Below, one piece after another: positions 25,783-34,635 of a stretch of DNA of 64,000 nt. Every line of letters begins with the position of its first letter. Within the stretch, counting starts at the first letter, position 1. The stretch spans positions 87,816 to 151,815 of the forward strand of contig JAFVAY010000012.1 in NCBI GenBank assembly GCA_017480325.1, written 5' to 3'. Both the position numbers and the translations under genes were made by a program. Below the pieces are notes generated by a model, which saw only the letters and a list, made by a program, of their open reading frames with translations, did no database searches and had not been told where the DNA came from. Source of the DNA: Clostridiales bacterium. Its GTDB lineage: Bacteria; Bacillota; Clostridia; Saccharofermentanales; Saccharofermentanaceae.

Positions 25783-26697
25783 CTATAAAACAGATTTAAT
25801 GAAGTTCATGTTTTCTTTAAGTATCTGCATAGTCTCCGGAGTACCGGTACCGATGGTCGCGAATGCGTGGAAAGTGCCTTTCATAACGACCATATGAACT
25901 TCAACCCCAGACGCCTCACACTTATTGTACAAAGCTTTGGCATCAGCATATAAAGTCTCGTTGTAATCACAGGTGATAAAAGTCGGCGGGAAATCTTTGT
26001 AATCACCAAACAAAGGCGATATCAGAGGATCCTTCGGATCTGCCTCTCCTACATAAATCGCTTTAAGCGGCGTGAGGCAGCCCTCTTTCACCGTGAAATC
26101 ATCAACTTCATGTTCGCTCCTGTCCAGACTTCCCGTAAAATCCACAAAAGGGCTGTGAACGATAACAGCGGATATCGAGGACTTGTCTTCAACCTTCAGC
26201 GCAAGGGCAAGGCAGAGATTTCCGCCGGCACTCTCGCCCACCAAAGAGATTTTAGCATTCGGGTATCTGTTCCTTATCTCCTGATATTCGGCATAACAGT
26301 CGTTCACCGCATCCGGATATTTGTGTTCCGGCGAGAGTGAATAATCCAATGAAAAAACTCTCTGCCCTGAATACTTTGCAAGCATGGAACTGTAACCTTT
26401 CGAAGAAAGAGCAGCGCCTGATACAAAGCCTCCACCGTGGATATATATAATAATGTTCCTGTCATCGGGCACACCGGATTCGGACAGAAGGACTTTGTGC
26501 CCACAAAGCTCAACTTTACTGAATTTCACTCCCTTCTCCTTCGGCATAAAACGATACCCTATGGAAGATATCCTTCTAACCATCTTCCAGTTAACGGAAC
26601 CCATATTCTCGTCGAACCCCATACCGCCGGTCATCTTCCTGACCGTGCGGATGTTCTTCTTCATTTCTTCACTTGTTGCTTCTCTTATTATTTCCAT
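25783..26697 (-). CDS. alpha/beta hydrolase, HSL-family carboxylesterase
   Basis: 304 residues of the hormone-sensitive-lipase type: oxyanion HGGG in IIIYIHGGGFVSG (about 88-100), nucleophile Ser in V-G-E-S-A-G-G-N about residue 157, acid in TCDYNETLYADA and His in MKGTFHAFAT near 277. Cytoplasmic esterase for short-chain acyl esters by family expectation. Monocistronic in appearance. Confidence 0.88.
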   Translation of the reverse strand: MEIIREATSEEMKKNIRTVRKMTGGMGFDENMGSVNWKMVRRISSIGYRFMPKEKGVKFSKVELCGHKVLLSESGVPDDRNIIIYIHGGGFVSGAALSSKGYSSMLAKYSGQRVFSLDYSLSPEHKYPDAVNDCYAEYQEIRNRYPNAKISLVGESAGGNLCLALALKVEDKSSISAVIVHSPFVDFTGSLDRSEHEVDDFTVKEGCLTPLKAIYVGEADPKDPLISPLFGDYKDFPPTFITCDYNETLYADAKALYNKCEASGVEVHMVVMKGTFHAFATIGTGTPETMQILKENMNFIKSVL

Positions 26698-26736
26698 ATA
26701 ATTATCATCTTATTGTGACTCAGCATTATAGGTGAT

Positions 26737-27399
26737 TTAAACTATTTCCGATTCAATATTCACGGCTCCTGCATACGTTTCAAAAGCTTTTCGAGAAGTA
26801 TCAAGGAGCGAATTAAGGTCAACATCATCCTCGAAGCAGTAGATCACAACGAGGATCTTGTGCGCGTCTTCAGTTACCATTGCTCGGGTCGAATCCGACA
26901 TGGAAGATCCGAAGACCCCCTTGGCATCAGCGAGAACAAGCATGTTCTCCATGTCGAGGAATTCCTTACCTATTCCTTCGTACCCCTCGCCCTGCTCAGC
27001 CTTACGTAGAATTACATCACCCTCGATCTTCGAGATGTCGTAAGAACCTACGGAAAGACCGCTCGTGACAGACACAAGATTATTTACATCCACCACTGAA
27101 TTGATGTGATAAAGTTCGTCCTCGCGTCTCACTCTTCTAAGAAGGCTCTCCGACGATACACGATAACGGCCGGGATTTCTACCGAAAGCCTTATATGCGA
27201 GTCTGCTTCCGCGAACGCCCGGAATCTCATTCCACTCCTTGCCTTCGATGTCCTCCCGAACCTTAGGGAGCACCTCTTCGTTCATGTATTTCCAGAAAAA
27301 ATCGTCGCTCGGCTTCACATCGCAGTCGAAAGTCAGGCACCCGAGTCGAATTGAAGAATACGTTTCCTTAAGCTTACTGTCTATAGTGATGTTAATCAT
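26737..27399 (-). CDS. B3/B4 tRNA-binding domain protein
   Basis: 220 residues resembling the B3/B4 editing-type domain of phenylalanyl-tRNA synthetase beta: EIPGVRGSRLAYKAFGRNPGRYRVSSESLLRRV (about 62-94) then HINSVVDVNNLVSVTSGLSVGSYD (about 99-122). Stand-alone members may deacylate misacylated tRNA or bind amino-acid analogues; the function is not established. Transcribed away from array 2. Confidence 0.82.
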   Translation of the reverse strand: MINITIDSKLKETYSSIRLGCLTFDCDVKPSDDFFWKYMNEEVLPKVREDIEGKEWNEIPGVRGSRLAYKAFGRNPGRYRVSSESLLRRVRREDELYHINSVVDVNNLVSVTSGLSVGSYDISKIEGDVILRKAEQGEGYEGIGKEFLDMENMLVLADAKGVFGSSMSDSTRAMVTEDAHKILVVIYCFEDDVDLNSLLDTSRKAFETYAGAVNIESEIV

Positions 27400-27566
27400 A
27401 GTTTTCCCCTTTGTACTATTATAGTCAGTTTTGTTATTCGCAACCTCTGCGTCTCCAGCAACATAATCATAACTATTTAAAGTTACACTATTTTTACACT
27501 ATATTTCACTAACTCAAGTCGAATGTTGAATAACACCTAACCGGAATTATTTTGTATTTACACATA

Positions 27567-27760
27567 CTATACCATTCCTGTTTTTTTACGTGAATGGTAT
27601 AGAAAAACAACAACTTTTCTATACCAACATGATGAATGTCATTAATTTGGTATAGGTTTTTCAGATATTTCTATACCAACAAACTTTCAAATTACATTAT
27701 GGTATAGGAATAACGGCTTGTTTCTATACCAAATATGGAAACTCCTATGATTTGGTATAA
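27567..27760. repeat. phased inverted-repeat array 2 (8 half-sites, ~52-bp period)
   Basis: Same half-site and plan as array 1. Forward CTATACCA(A) starts at 27567, 27619, 27671 and 27724; reverse TTGGTATAG-type sites, aligned on the first T, at 27594, 27647, 27699 and 27752 (the last TTGGTATAA). Steps forward-to-reverse 27, 28, 28, 28; reverse-to-forward 25, 24, 25; period 52-53. The intervening sequences are unrelated to each other and to array 1. It lies between divergent genes, 75 bp upstream of the GTTAG-box promoter. Confidence 0.9.
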
Positions 27761-27834
27761 ACCATACCCGACGCTGATGAATCAACGGATTCCATTTCAC
27801 AAGGCATGCCAAAGTAATGTCATCAGAGTTGCGT

Positions 27835-27866
27835 GTTAGCTTCAACTAACCTTCAAGGTGTATAAT
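27835..27866 (+). promoter_or_regulatory. GTTAG-box promoter of ATC-hydrolase gene
   Basis: GTTAG, CTTCAA, CTAAC, then 10 nt and TATAAT (27861-27866). This is the only member of the set on the plus strand and the only one with 10 rather than 9 nt before the -10. Confidence 0.7.
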
Positions 27867-27885
27867 AAAAGCACAGGAGAAAACA

Positions 27886-28485
27886 ATGAGAAATTCAGTT
27901 AACAAAAGCACTTACGCCAGAGAGTTCATCACAATGATTAAAGAGAACTTCTCTAATAAAGAAGCGGAAGATATAATCAGACTCGCGAATTCTTATTCTG
28001 ACGAATATATAAATGCTCATCCTGACGCTTACAGTTCTGCAGTAATAGTCTCCTACCCCTTCGCCGGCGTTTATAAAGCACTACAGAAATACACTTCCAA
28101 AGAGAACGCTCTTCAAATGATGAAAGATTATGCTCCAATTATTGGAGAGAAAATGAGGAAGAAATACTGGCGATTCACCTCCATCCCGGGAATCCCCTCT
28201 CTTATTTGGGCTAATTTTGAGAAGATAATGAAAGTAGCTGGCAGTGAGAAAGCCGGATATAAAAGCGTTCTTCACGGCGTTAAAGGAAATCAGGCAGGTC
28301 TTGATATACTCTCCTGCCCTGTTGTTAATGCTTTAGTCGAGATTGAGATGTCCGAGGTCGCGCCTGTTATGTGTGCGATCGATCAGGTCTATAGCACAGG
28401 ATACAGAGGAATTCAATTTAAGAGGACCAAGTCAGTCGCAGAAGGCGACGATTGCTGTGACTACAGATACGTTCGGGTTAAGTGA
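27886..28485 (+). CDS. L-2-amino-thiazoline-4-carboxylate hydrolase-family protein
   Basis: 199 residues with the C-terminal cysteine-rich pattern of the ATC_hydrolase family: CPVVNALVEIEMSEVAPVMCAIDQVYS ... FKRTKSVAEGDDCCDYRY. The founding enzyme hydrolyses a cyclic cysteine precursor, but most members are uncharacterised. CAGGAGAAAACAATG gives a clear start. Its last 8 bp overlap the 3' end of the convergent hydrolase. A second family member is at 57089-57718. Confidence 0.8.
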   Translation: MRNSVNKSTYAREFITMIKENFSNKEAEDIIRLANSYSDEYINAHPDAYSSAVIVSYPFAGVYKALQKYTSKENALQMMKDYAPIIGEKMRKKYWRFTSIPGIPSLIWANFEKIMKVAGSEKAGYKSVLHGVKGNQAGLDILSCPVVNALVEIEMSEVAPVMCAIDQVYSTGYRGIQFKRTKSVAEGDDCCDYRYVRVK

Positions 28486-29233
28486 TATTCATAAATGATT
28501 CCACTAATCTCGCATACTCCGCAGGATGCTCATGAAGCATCTGCCCGTGACCCATATCTGGAAAGACTTTAACCTCTAATTGAGGTAAATAATCAAATAA
28601 AAGCTCAGCACTCTTTATAGGATAAGGCTCATTCGACCCATGCCAGAAAGTTATGGGATTTGAATAATTTCTAATAGAATCCTTTATCTCATACCTATAT
28701 ACGGACAAACATGCATTACTTATAGACCTTAAAGATACACCTCTATAAAGTGTATCCATAATTCCAACATTCCCTTTTCCCATTACACTTTCCACTAGAG
28801 GCTTGGGAATTCTTATTCCCTTCTTAATACACAGAATCGAAGTCTGGAACAGCCATTTGAAAGGATAAGTCTTAATCCCCATTTTTACAGTAAATGCCGC
28901 ATCAAGAATAGTTCTCCCAACCCTAATCTTCCCGCGGGATAAGAGTTCTACAGCAATAGTTCCGCCCAAAGAGAATCCCAGCAATCCATCAAGAACACCG
29001 TTAAGTTCCTGAATCACATAGCGCTCTATCTTCTCACAAGAATCCTCGACAGATATAAACTCACTCTCATCTTTCTCGGAATGCCCGTCCAGCTCGCACA
29101 CGATAACATAGAAATCTTCCAAAGCCCCAAGAAGCGGATCGAACAATGACGAAGTATTCACCATACCGTGTATGAGCATCAGCTTTCTTCTCGATATGTC
29201 ACCGTGTGTTATAAACCTCATATCCGCCTTCAC
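28478..29233 (-). CDS. alpha/beta hydrolase
   Basis: 251 residues. IHGM oxyanion segment (17-20), nucleophile Ser in L-L-G-F-S-L-G-G about residue 86, and His in DMGHGQMLHEHP near 232. Same subgroup as 15728-16501 and 49853-50629. Last gene of the four-gene operon driven by the GTTAG-box at 31355-31390; its start overlaps the stop of the membrane gene before it. Confidence 0.82.
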   Translation of the reverse strand: MKADMRFITHGDISRRKLMLIHGMVNTSSLFDPLLGALEDFYVIVCELDGHSEKDESEFISVEDSCEKIERYVIQELNGVLDGLLGFSLGGTIAVELLSRGKIRVGRTILDAAFTVKMGIKTYPFKWLFQTSILCIKKGIRIPKPLVESVMGKGNVGIMDTLYRGVSLRSISNACLSVYRYEIKDSIRNYSNPITFWHGSNEPYPIKSAELLFDYLPQLEVKVFPDMGHGQMLHEHPAEYARLVESFMNIT

Positions 29234-29736
29234 TTAAACCGCAGGAATATCCAAGCCAATATCACAGAACCTGCAAACTCGAGGATAAGCTTAAGTACCT
29301 CTTTACCGTCCCACTGCGGATCTACACTCCACACCTCGGGTTCCCTTCCTGATAGCTTCTTAAGCCATACACCAAAGAGTTTCGTCTTCGTAAACATCCA
29401 CCAGTCGAGCACGACTGCGTCGAAGATCGAGGTCATCCAGAATATGATCAGAAACCTTAAAGCAAGCCTCCATAAGCTCATGCTCGAAGCGACACCGCTT
29501 CTTCCTGCGAAGAGAATAACAAGAACAAACGTCGCCCCTGAGATAATAATCAGCGCCGCGACACAAAAAATATCTTTACGGCTCATCTTCTTTCTTATCC
29601 CATAATCTTGCAGGATCTTAACCGCCATGGGAGTCATGAACCAGTACGCGACCGGAGGAACCAGAAATGCACCACCCAGGCAGAATACAGTAAGAATAAC
29701 TATCTCAATAAGACCATATAATACATCCGCTATCAT
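29230..29736 (-). CDS. four-helix membrane protein of unknown family
   Basis: 168 residues with about four transmembrane helices (5-30, 55-78, 86-108, 145-165). A conserved LRFLIIFWMTSIFDAVVLDWWMFTK segment and a later PEVWS are mirrored in the 166-residue protein at 45917-46417 (VRFVLIFTIYKIYDMICFDYFLLCK ... PEV). Both lie in GTTAG-box operons, one beside a hydrolase and one beside a methyltransferase. Function unknown. One base separates it from the BAAT-type gene upstream. Confidence 0.65.
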   Translation of the reverse strand: MIADVLYGLIEIVILTVFCLGGAFLVPPVAYWFMTPMAVKILQDYGIRKKMSRKDIFCVAALIIISGATFVLVILFAGRSGVASSMSLWRLALRFLIIFWMTSIFDAVVLDWWMFTKTKLFGVWLKKLSGREPEVWSVDPQWDGKEVLKLILEFAGSVILAWIFLRFK

Positions 29737-30594
29737 TTACTCTACTTCCCAAGCATCCAAAGTCTTCAGGATAATTTCCAAAGTTTCTTCCCTCGCCCTT
29801 TGGCAGTCCTCGGGGAACTTCTTCTCGCGAGGAAGCATATTGTTGTTCACGGGAAAACAACCCAGATTGTGGCTGCCCGTCTCCGAGTTTATATGTCTGT
29901 ATTTGTGCTCAAACCCGCTGCGCTGAAGTCTCTTCACAAGAAGCTCGGCGTCCCGCTTAGCAGGAACGGATTCGTCGTGAGTTGAAGTAAGGAAAAGTAT
30001 ATCTCCGTTTATTTTATCCACCGGAATCTCATTCTCTTCAGTGCCCTTCTTGTCCCACTCGTCAAAGAAGTACAGAAGGCGGATATTCTTCTCCCTGAAG
30101 CATCTTCTCACAAAATCCGACATTAGCCTTCCCTTGGGAACGTAAGGAAAATCCTGCCCCTCGAAAGACACCATCGCTTTGCACTTGTCTTCATTGGGTT
30201 TTCCGGTTCCCTGCATGATGTGTCCGAAAGAAGACGCGGCGATTACAAGACTTATATCCGGCACTACACTTGCAGCCAGAAGCGCGATCCCCGCGCCTTT
30301 GGAGTTGCCGTAAATACCGATTCTTCTGTAGCCACGTTCCTTCATTTTATCGCACGCGACCTGGAACTGCTCCAGCGGTATCGCCCTCATATTCTGCTTC
30401 TGCCCTTCGCCGCCATAGTAAGATACGGCAAGAGAAGAATACCCTCGCGACGCGAAAAGCTCAGCATACTTTCCCGGCAATTCAAGTCCTTTAAGCCCCT
30501 GAACCACCATAATAAGCCTGTCGTCGTTATTGCCTGCATCGTAAAGTACGCCCTCAAAACCATCCCGCAGATATCTGTATTCAGTCTTTTCCAT
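29737..30594 (-). CDS. BAAT C-terminal-like acyl hydrolase
   Basis: 285 residues, alpha/beta fold: GIYGNSKGAGIALL gives the nucleophile Ser in G-N-S-K-G about residue 98, an FLTSTHDESVPAKRDA segment carries the acid, and His lies in ETGSHNLGCFPV near 242. Paralogous to 8476-9390. Second gene of the operon DUF6796-like - BAAT-like - membrane protein - hydrolase. Confidence 0.8.
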   Translation of the reverse strand: MEKTEYRYLRDGFEGVLYDAGNNDDRLIMVVQGLKGLELPGKYAELFASRGYSSLAVSYYGGEGQKQNMRAIPLEQFQVACDKMKERGYRRIGIYGNSKGAGIALLAASVVPDISLVIAASSFGHIMQGTGKPNEDKCKAMVSFEGQDFPYVPKGRLMSDFVRRCFREKNIRLLYFFDEWDKKGTEENEIPVDKINGDILFLTSTHDESVPAKRDAELLVKRLQRSGFEHKYRHINSETGSHNLGCFPVNNNMLPREKKFPEDCQRAREETLEIILKTLDAWEVE

Positions 30595-30609
30595 TATTCT
30601 TTTTACCCG

Positions 30610-31332
30610 TCACTTTCTTAGCTTAAATCCGTCCGGTAGCACCAGGCACATGAGATAATAAATAAACGGCGCGGCATTGCCGGAACACTGCGAACACACA
30701 TAGTCAAAGGTCGTGATGTGGCACCCGAGATTCTGCCTTATATCAGGAATTAGTCCGAAGATACCCATCAGTATTACAGGAGCGAGAAGCGTCATTTTCC
30801 TTGAGTAAATCGTCTTACCTGTAATAAGCATAAACAGATGGATCATAAATATCGCTGCGATCGGAATATATAACGGATAAAAGCCTGTAAAAACATGGCT
30901 TAAGTAATCTTCCGCAAATCGTGTCGCCACATCCGTTCCGTATTCCCCCGCAAGAGAAGACGTAAGATACGCCCCGATTCCGACCCCGGCATGTATCGCA
31001 AGCCCCGAGAAACAAAAGAACATACTTACAAACTTAAAGCATCTACGGGTCTTGGTGTATTTCTCGTTAATGGAATCATGCATGGACTTAAGACCGTACC
31101 AATAACCGAATATCCCGACTACGCCTGTGATAATCAGAAATACAAGCTTCCACGCCGGATATTCTCCATCAAAATAAGCCTGCCTAAGAAGAAGTCCCTG
31201 GTCTGAATCATTGGGAGTTATCAGGCTTAACGACAGATCCCCGAGCATCATAAAAAATGAGCCCATCAACCCAAGATACAGATCTTTCCTGTTTACAATT
31301 GTTTCCTTAACGGAATTCATACGCCGCTCCAT
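30610..31332 (-). CDS. six-helix membrane protein, DUF6796-like
   Basis: 240 residues, about seven transmembrane helices, with GDLSLSLITPND in the first helical hairpin and FAEDYLSHVFTGFYPLYIPIAAIF later, the same layout as 3556-4236. First gene of the operon; the ATG lies 37 bp after the GTTAG-box operator. Function unknown. Confidence 0.6.
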   Translation of the reverse strand: MERRMNSVKETIVNRKDLYLGLMGSFFMMLGDLSLSLITPNDSDQGLLLRQAYFDGEYPAWKLVFLIITGVVGIFGYWYGLKSMHDSINEKYTKTRRCFKFVSMFFCFSGLAIHAGVGIGAYLTSSLAGEYGTDVATRFAEDYLSHVFTGFYPLYIPIAAIFMIHLFMLITGKTIYSRKMTLLAPVILMGIFGLIPDIRQNLGCHITTFDYVCSQCSGNAAPFIYYLMCLVLPDGFKLRK

Positions 31333-31354
31333 GCTTTTAAATTAATTCGCGGCT

Positions 31355-31390
31355 ATTATAACCCAGAATGTTAGTTATAGCTAACTAACA
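31355..31390 (-). promoter_or_regulatory. GTTAG-box promoter of four-gene operon
   Basis: Minus strand TGTTAGTTA, 4 nt, TAACTAACA (perfect nine-bp arms, 31369-31390), 9 nt from CTAAC to TATAAT (31355-31360). The operator overlaps the last codons and TAG stop of the upstream copper-transport gene, so the gene end and the control site share bases. Confidence 0.8.
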
Positions 31391-32673
31391 TCTATGGTTC
31401 CGGTAATCATTCCCATCCAACATGAGTATGGTATCGTACCCTCTTCCATCGCAGGAAGGCTGACAACATTCTCCCCTTCATGAAGGTCTATCGTCACATC
31501 GTACTTTGGAATAATGATCTGCCCGTTACATCCGTTAAGCTTTCCTTCCGGTACCACAATAGTCCACTGTAACGGAATTCCCTCCTGAATCTCGAATGAC
31601 TCGTACTCACCATAATCAACGTAGGTCGTGATATATTGAACATCACCTTTAACAACAGAGCTTCTGACATCCTCCGCCCTATTTATCTCAGGCAACTTAA
31701 ACCCTGATAACGCGAGCCCCGTCCCTGACATATGAATACCCATGGCGAAAATAAGCACCGCAGACACGGTAAGCATGATACTCGCATACTTCCTGTTAAG
31801 CCTTCCCGACACAAGTCCGAAGCCCAGCATCAAAGGAACAGTCCCGAGCGCGAACAGGAGCATAGAAAGAGCTCCTTTAAATAAGCTCATTGTACTGATT
31901 GCATATATCTGCATCGCCTGCAAAGGGCCGCACGGCATAAGTCCGTTTATAAGTCCGATTCTGAAATTGCTTCCATAGCCTTTTCGAGAGGATTTATTAA
32001 GGACGGAATACAGTCCTCGCGGAAGATGCAGCGGCAGCCTCCTTAACGGCTTAAAAACACCAAGCATCGAGAGCGACATGATTATCATAACAACTCCCGC
32101 GACCAGCGCTACCGCCCCGCGCATAAATTTGGTCGGCGTAAGCACCTGTCCGATAAGCCCCGCGAGACCTCCGACGAGAGTGTACGAGACAACCCTCCCC
32201 GCATTGTATGAGAGATTAGACTTAAGATTGCTTACTTTCTTTGAAGCCGAATTCGTGCTCTGGGCAAGATTTATCCCGCCGCACATCCCGATACAGTGAA
32301 TGCTCGTAAGCACCCCCGTGACAAACAGCATTCCATACCCGAGGGAAGAATCAATGCTCGGAAAAATATTGAAAATCGAAGTAAATCCCAGACGATCCGC
32401 TATCACATATAAAGCAACGATTATCACCAGAACCGAGACGATCTTTACGTAGCTTTCCCCTTGGGAAACCACCTCATATCCGAGGTTCTCGATAGTTTCG
32501 TTTATCTTATTAAGTCCGGTCAGCTCTTCGTCATAAAGTAGCGTTATTATGCCTTCTTCAAAGCTCGCCTTAATAACGTTAACTCCGGGAAGCGCTCCGA
32601 CTGATTTACGAAGACGCTCCTCGCAGTTAACGCAGAACATTCCTTTTACACGAATGGTTTTTGTAACGGACAT
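31381..32673 (-). CDS. HMA-SafE/UreH-cupredoxin fusion, copper handling
   Basis: 430 residues in three parts: a heavy-metal-associated domain with GMFCVNC (Cys14, Cys17); a six-helix SafE/UreH2-type membrane domain (TSIHCIGMCGGINLA about 124-138 and GLINGLMPCGPLQAMQIYA about 230-250); and a C-terminal cupredoxin-like domain (about 330-430) with GCNGQIIIP and IPYSCWMGMITG, which place Cys and Met as metal ligands. It likely moves copper or silver across the membrane. Stop is TAG. The DUF2318 protein is encoded 8 bp upstream, as a two-gene unit. Confidence 0.85.
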   Translation of the reverse strand: MSVTKTIRVKGMFCVNCEERLRKSVGALPGVNVIKASFEEGIITLLYDEELTGLNKINETIENLGYEVVSQGESYVKIVSVLVIIVALYVIADRLGFTSIFNIFPSIDSSLGYGMLFVTGVLTSIHCIGMCGGINLAQSTNSASKKVSNLKSNLSYNAGRVVSYTLVGGLAGLIGQVLTPTKFMRGAVALVAGVVMIIMSLSMLGVFKPLRRLPLHLPRGLYSVLNKSSRKGYGSNFRIGLINGLMPCGPLQAMQIYAISTMSLFKGALSMLLFALGTVPLMLGFGLVSGRLNRKYASIMLTVSAVLIFAMGIHMSGTGLALSGFKLPEINRAEDVRSSVVKGDVQYITTYVDYGEYESFEIQEGIPLQWTIVVPEGKLNGCNGQIIIPKYDVTIDLHEGENVVSLPAMEEGTIPYSCWMGMITGTIDVS

Positions 32674-32681
32674 CCCAATTC

Positions 32682-33236
32682 TCAGTGATTCGCTACATTC
32701 GAGAAGAGATATTCATACGTAGACAAAACCTGGGTATCTATCTGAACATCGTTGCCTTCGTAGCTTATCGCGCTCTCGTCTATCATAATCGGATGACATC
32801 CGCCTCCGGGTTCATCGAGGACCGAGATTGGGAAAGTGAGCCCGCAGTTATTGCATCTTAACACTTCGCCTTCCTGAGTATAGAAAGCCCCGGGCGCACC
32901 GTTACAGGACTGACAGGTACCAAGTGCCACCTTGGCTTTGCCGTCGTCCCCAAGCCTTGCAACAAGCTCGATCCTGCTGTTCCCGGGGACATTAATAAAG
33001 CTTACCTGATCACTTGATAAGTCATCGGCATATATTGTTATGCTTCCGTCTGTTGCGATCTCGGTATTCGTATCAGAATTTGTATTCTCCTGATATGTCG
33101 GTTCATTAGAAGACTCAATCTCAGGATTGCTTGCCTTCGGCACTGAAGTTATAACTACAACAGCCGCAATTACCAGTACTGCTGCAACTACGGGCAGAAT
33201 GATCTGACCTATATTCATTCTTTTCTTTTTGCTCAT
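32682..33236 (-). CDS. DUF2318-type membrane-anchored metal-binding protein
   Basis: 184 residues: N-terminal transmembrane anchor (10-31), a Ser/Asn/Glu-rich linker (32-65), then an outside domain with C-Q-S-C-N, R-C-N-N-C-G and a GGGCHP motif typical of the DUF2318 family, which is found with iron or copper uptake systems. The pairs of cysteines suggest metal or Fe-S binding outside the membrane. AGGAGG precedes the ATG. Upstream partner of the HMA-SafE-cupredoxin gene. Confidence 0.82.
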   Translation of the reverse strand: MSKKKRMNIGQIILPVVAAVLVIAAVVVITSVPKASNPEIESSNEPTYQENTNSDTNTEIATDGSITIYADDLSSDQVSFINVPGNSRIELVARLGDDGKAKVALGTCQSCNGAPGAFYTQEGEVLRCNNCGLTFPISVLDEPGGGCHPIMIDESAISYEGNDVQIDTQVLSTYEYLFSNVANH

Positions 33237-33311
33237 CTCCTATCCTCCTACTATTTTAATTGGTTTTTGCGTAAAAAATAATCATTGTTTACCGAATAAA
33301 CAGGTTATCTG

Positions 33312-34163
33312 TCAGAAGGGTCTTGTATCAGGGTCGGATGCTAATCCTACGCAGCCTGTCAGACCCGCAATTCTCTTAACATCCTCTTCTTCAAGTTCAA
33401 AGTCAAAGACCTCGAGATTCTCCTTTATCCTCGCCGGAGTAACCGACTTTGGCAAAGGCAGGAATCCATTCTGCAAACTCCATCGTATGCATATCTGAGC
33501 TATGCTTCTTTGGTACTTATCTGCCAACTCCTTCATTTCAGGAACGTCAAAGATCTTTCCTGTTCCAAGAGGACTATATGCTTCAAGGATCATTCCCTTG
33601 GATCTGCTGTAACTTACAACGTCTTCCTGAGTATCGCCGGGACACAATCTTATCTGGTTTACCATCGGCATGATCTTAGCTGTCTTAAGAAGCGCATCAA
33701 TATGATGCTGTCTGAAGTTACTAATACCGATAGCACGGACTTTTCCTGCTTCATATAATTCTTCCATAGCCTTCCAGGTTTCCGCATTAGCCTCTTCCCA
33801 TCGGTCTCTAAAGGGAAGCGGATTCGGCCAGTGAATAAGCAGAAGATCTATATAATCGGTATTAAGCTTGGCAAGAGACTCCTCTATGGAACTCATTACA
33901 AGATCGTAGCTGTGGTTGTTATTCCATACCTTGGTTGTTATAAAAAGGTCTTCCCTGTTTACATCGCATCTTCCGATAGCCTGACCAACGCACTGTTCGT
34001 TCCCGTATGCCTGTGCGGTATCAATATGACGATACCCGGCTTCGATCGCGCTGATTACCGAATTCACGCCCACTTCGTCATCCGGTGTCTGCCACATACC
34101 GAATCCGATACAGGGGATTTTTACACCGTTATTAAGCTCGTATGTACTGTTAATATCCAACAT
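33312..34163 (-). CDS. aldo/keto reductase
   Basis: 283 residues, AKR5-like. IDTAQAYGNEQCVG (about 47-60) holds Asp and Tyr of the catalytic tetrad, KVWNNNHS the Lys, LLIHWPNP the His, and PLPKSVTPARIKENLEVFDFELEEED (about 230-255) the NADPH-binding end. Last gene of the peroxide/electrophile cluster headed by MarR; it would reduce aldehydes made under oxidative stress. Confidence 0.9.
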   Translation of the reverse strand: MLDINSTYELNNGVKIPCIGFGMWQTPDDEVGVNSVISAIEAGYRHIDTAQAYGNEQCVGQAIGRCDVNREDLFITTKVWNNNHSYDLVMSSIEESLAKLNTDYIDLLLIHWPNPLPFRDRWEEANAETWKAMEELYEAGKVRAIGISNFRQHHIDALLKTAKIMPMVNQIRLCPGDTQEDVVSYSRSKGMILEAYSPLGTGKIFDVPEMKELADKYQRSIAQICIRWSLQNGFLPLPKSVTPARIKENLEVFDFELEEEDVKRIAGLTGCVGLASDPDTRPF

Positions 34164-34200
34164 ATAATTGACCTCTTCAGCTTTCCTTCACATGGTGATA

Positions 34201-34623
34201 TTAGTTCTTCGCTTTTATGTTTCTGGTAAATTCAACGGCTGCCTTAAGGTCTTCCTCATTCGGTCTTCCCTTGTGAATGCCTTTGAACTCGCCTTTGCAG
34301 TGGAACTCCTTCTCGCTCATGGGGATACCGACTTTATCCGCTTCCGCTTTGATTTTCTTATAAGTTGAGTTAAGCATTGCAGCCGAGCCGAAGTTTACTA
34401 TCTTCCCGACCTTGTCCTTACTAAGGGATGCCACAAAAGCTTTTACTTCCGGGTCTATATTGAATGCGTAATAGGAGTTGCCGAGGAAAAGAATATCAAT
34501 CTTCTCAGTAATGGGTTCGCTTATCGGAAGCGCCTCGACTCCAAGCTCACCTGCAACCGCCTCAGCAAGCCTTCTTGTGTTACCTGTCTTTGTGTAATAT
34601 CTTACTGCGTATGTCATGTTCAT
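34201..34623 (-). CDS. flavodoxin-family protein
   Basis: 140 residues. AVRYYTKTGNTRRLAEAVAGELG forms the FMN phosphate loop (T-K-T-G-N-T, residues 10-15), and FLGNSYYAFNIDPEV the second FMN loop. A small electron carrier, here between glutathione peroxidase and aldo/keto reductase genes and probably co-transcribed. Confidence 0.85.
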   Translation of the reverse strand: MNMTYAVRYYTKTGNTRRLAEAVAGELGVEALPISEPITEKIDILFLGNSYYAFNIDPEVKAFVASLSKDKVGKIVNFGSAAMLNSTYKKIKAEADKVGIPMSEKEFHCKGEFKGIHKGRPNEEDLKAAVEFTRNIKAKN

Positions 34624-34635
34624 ATCTCCTTCACA

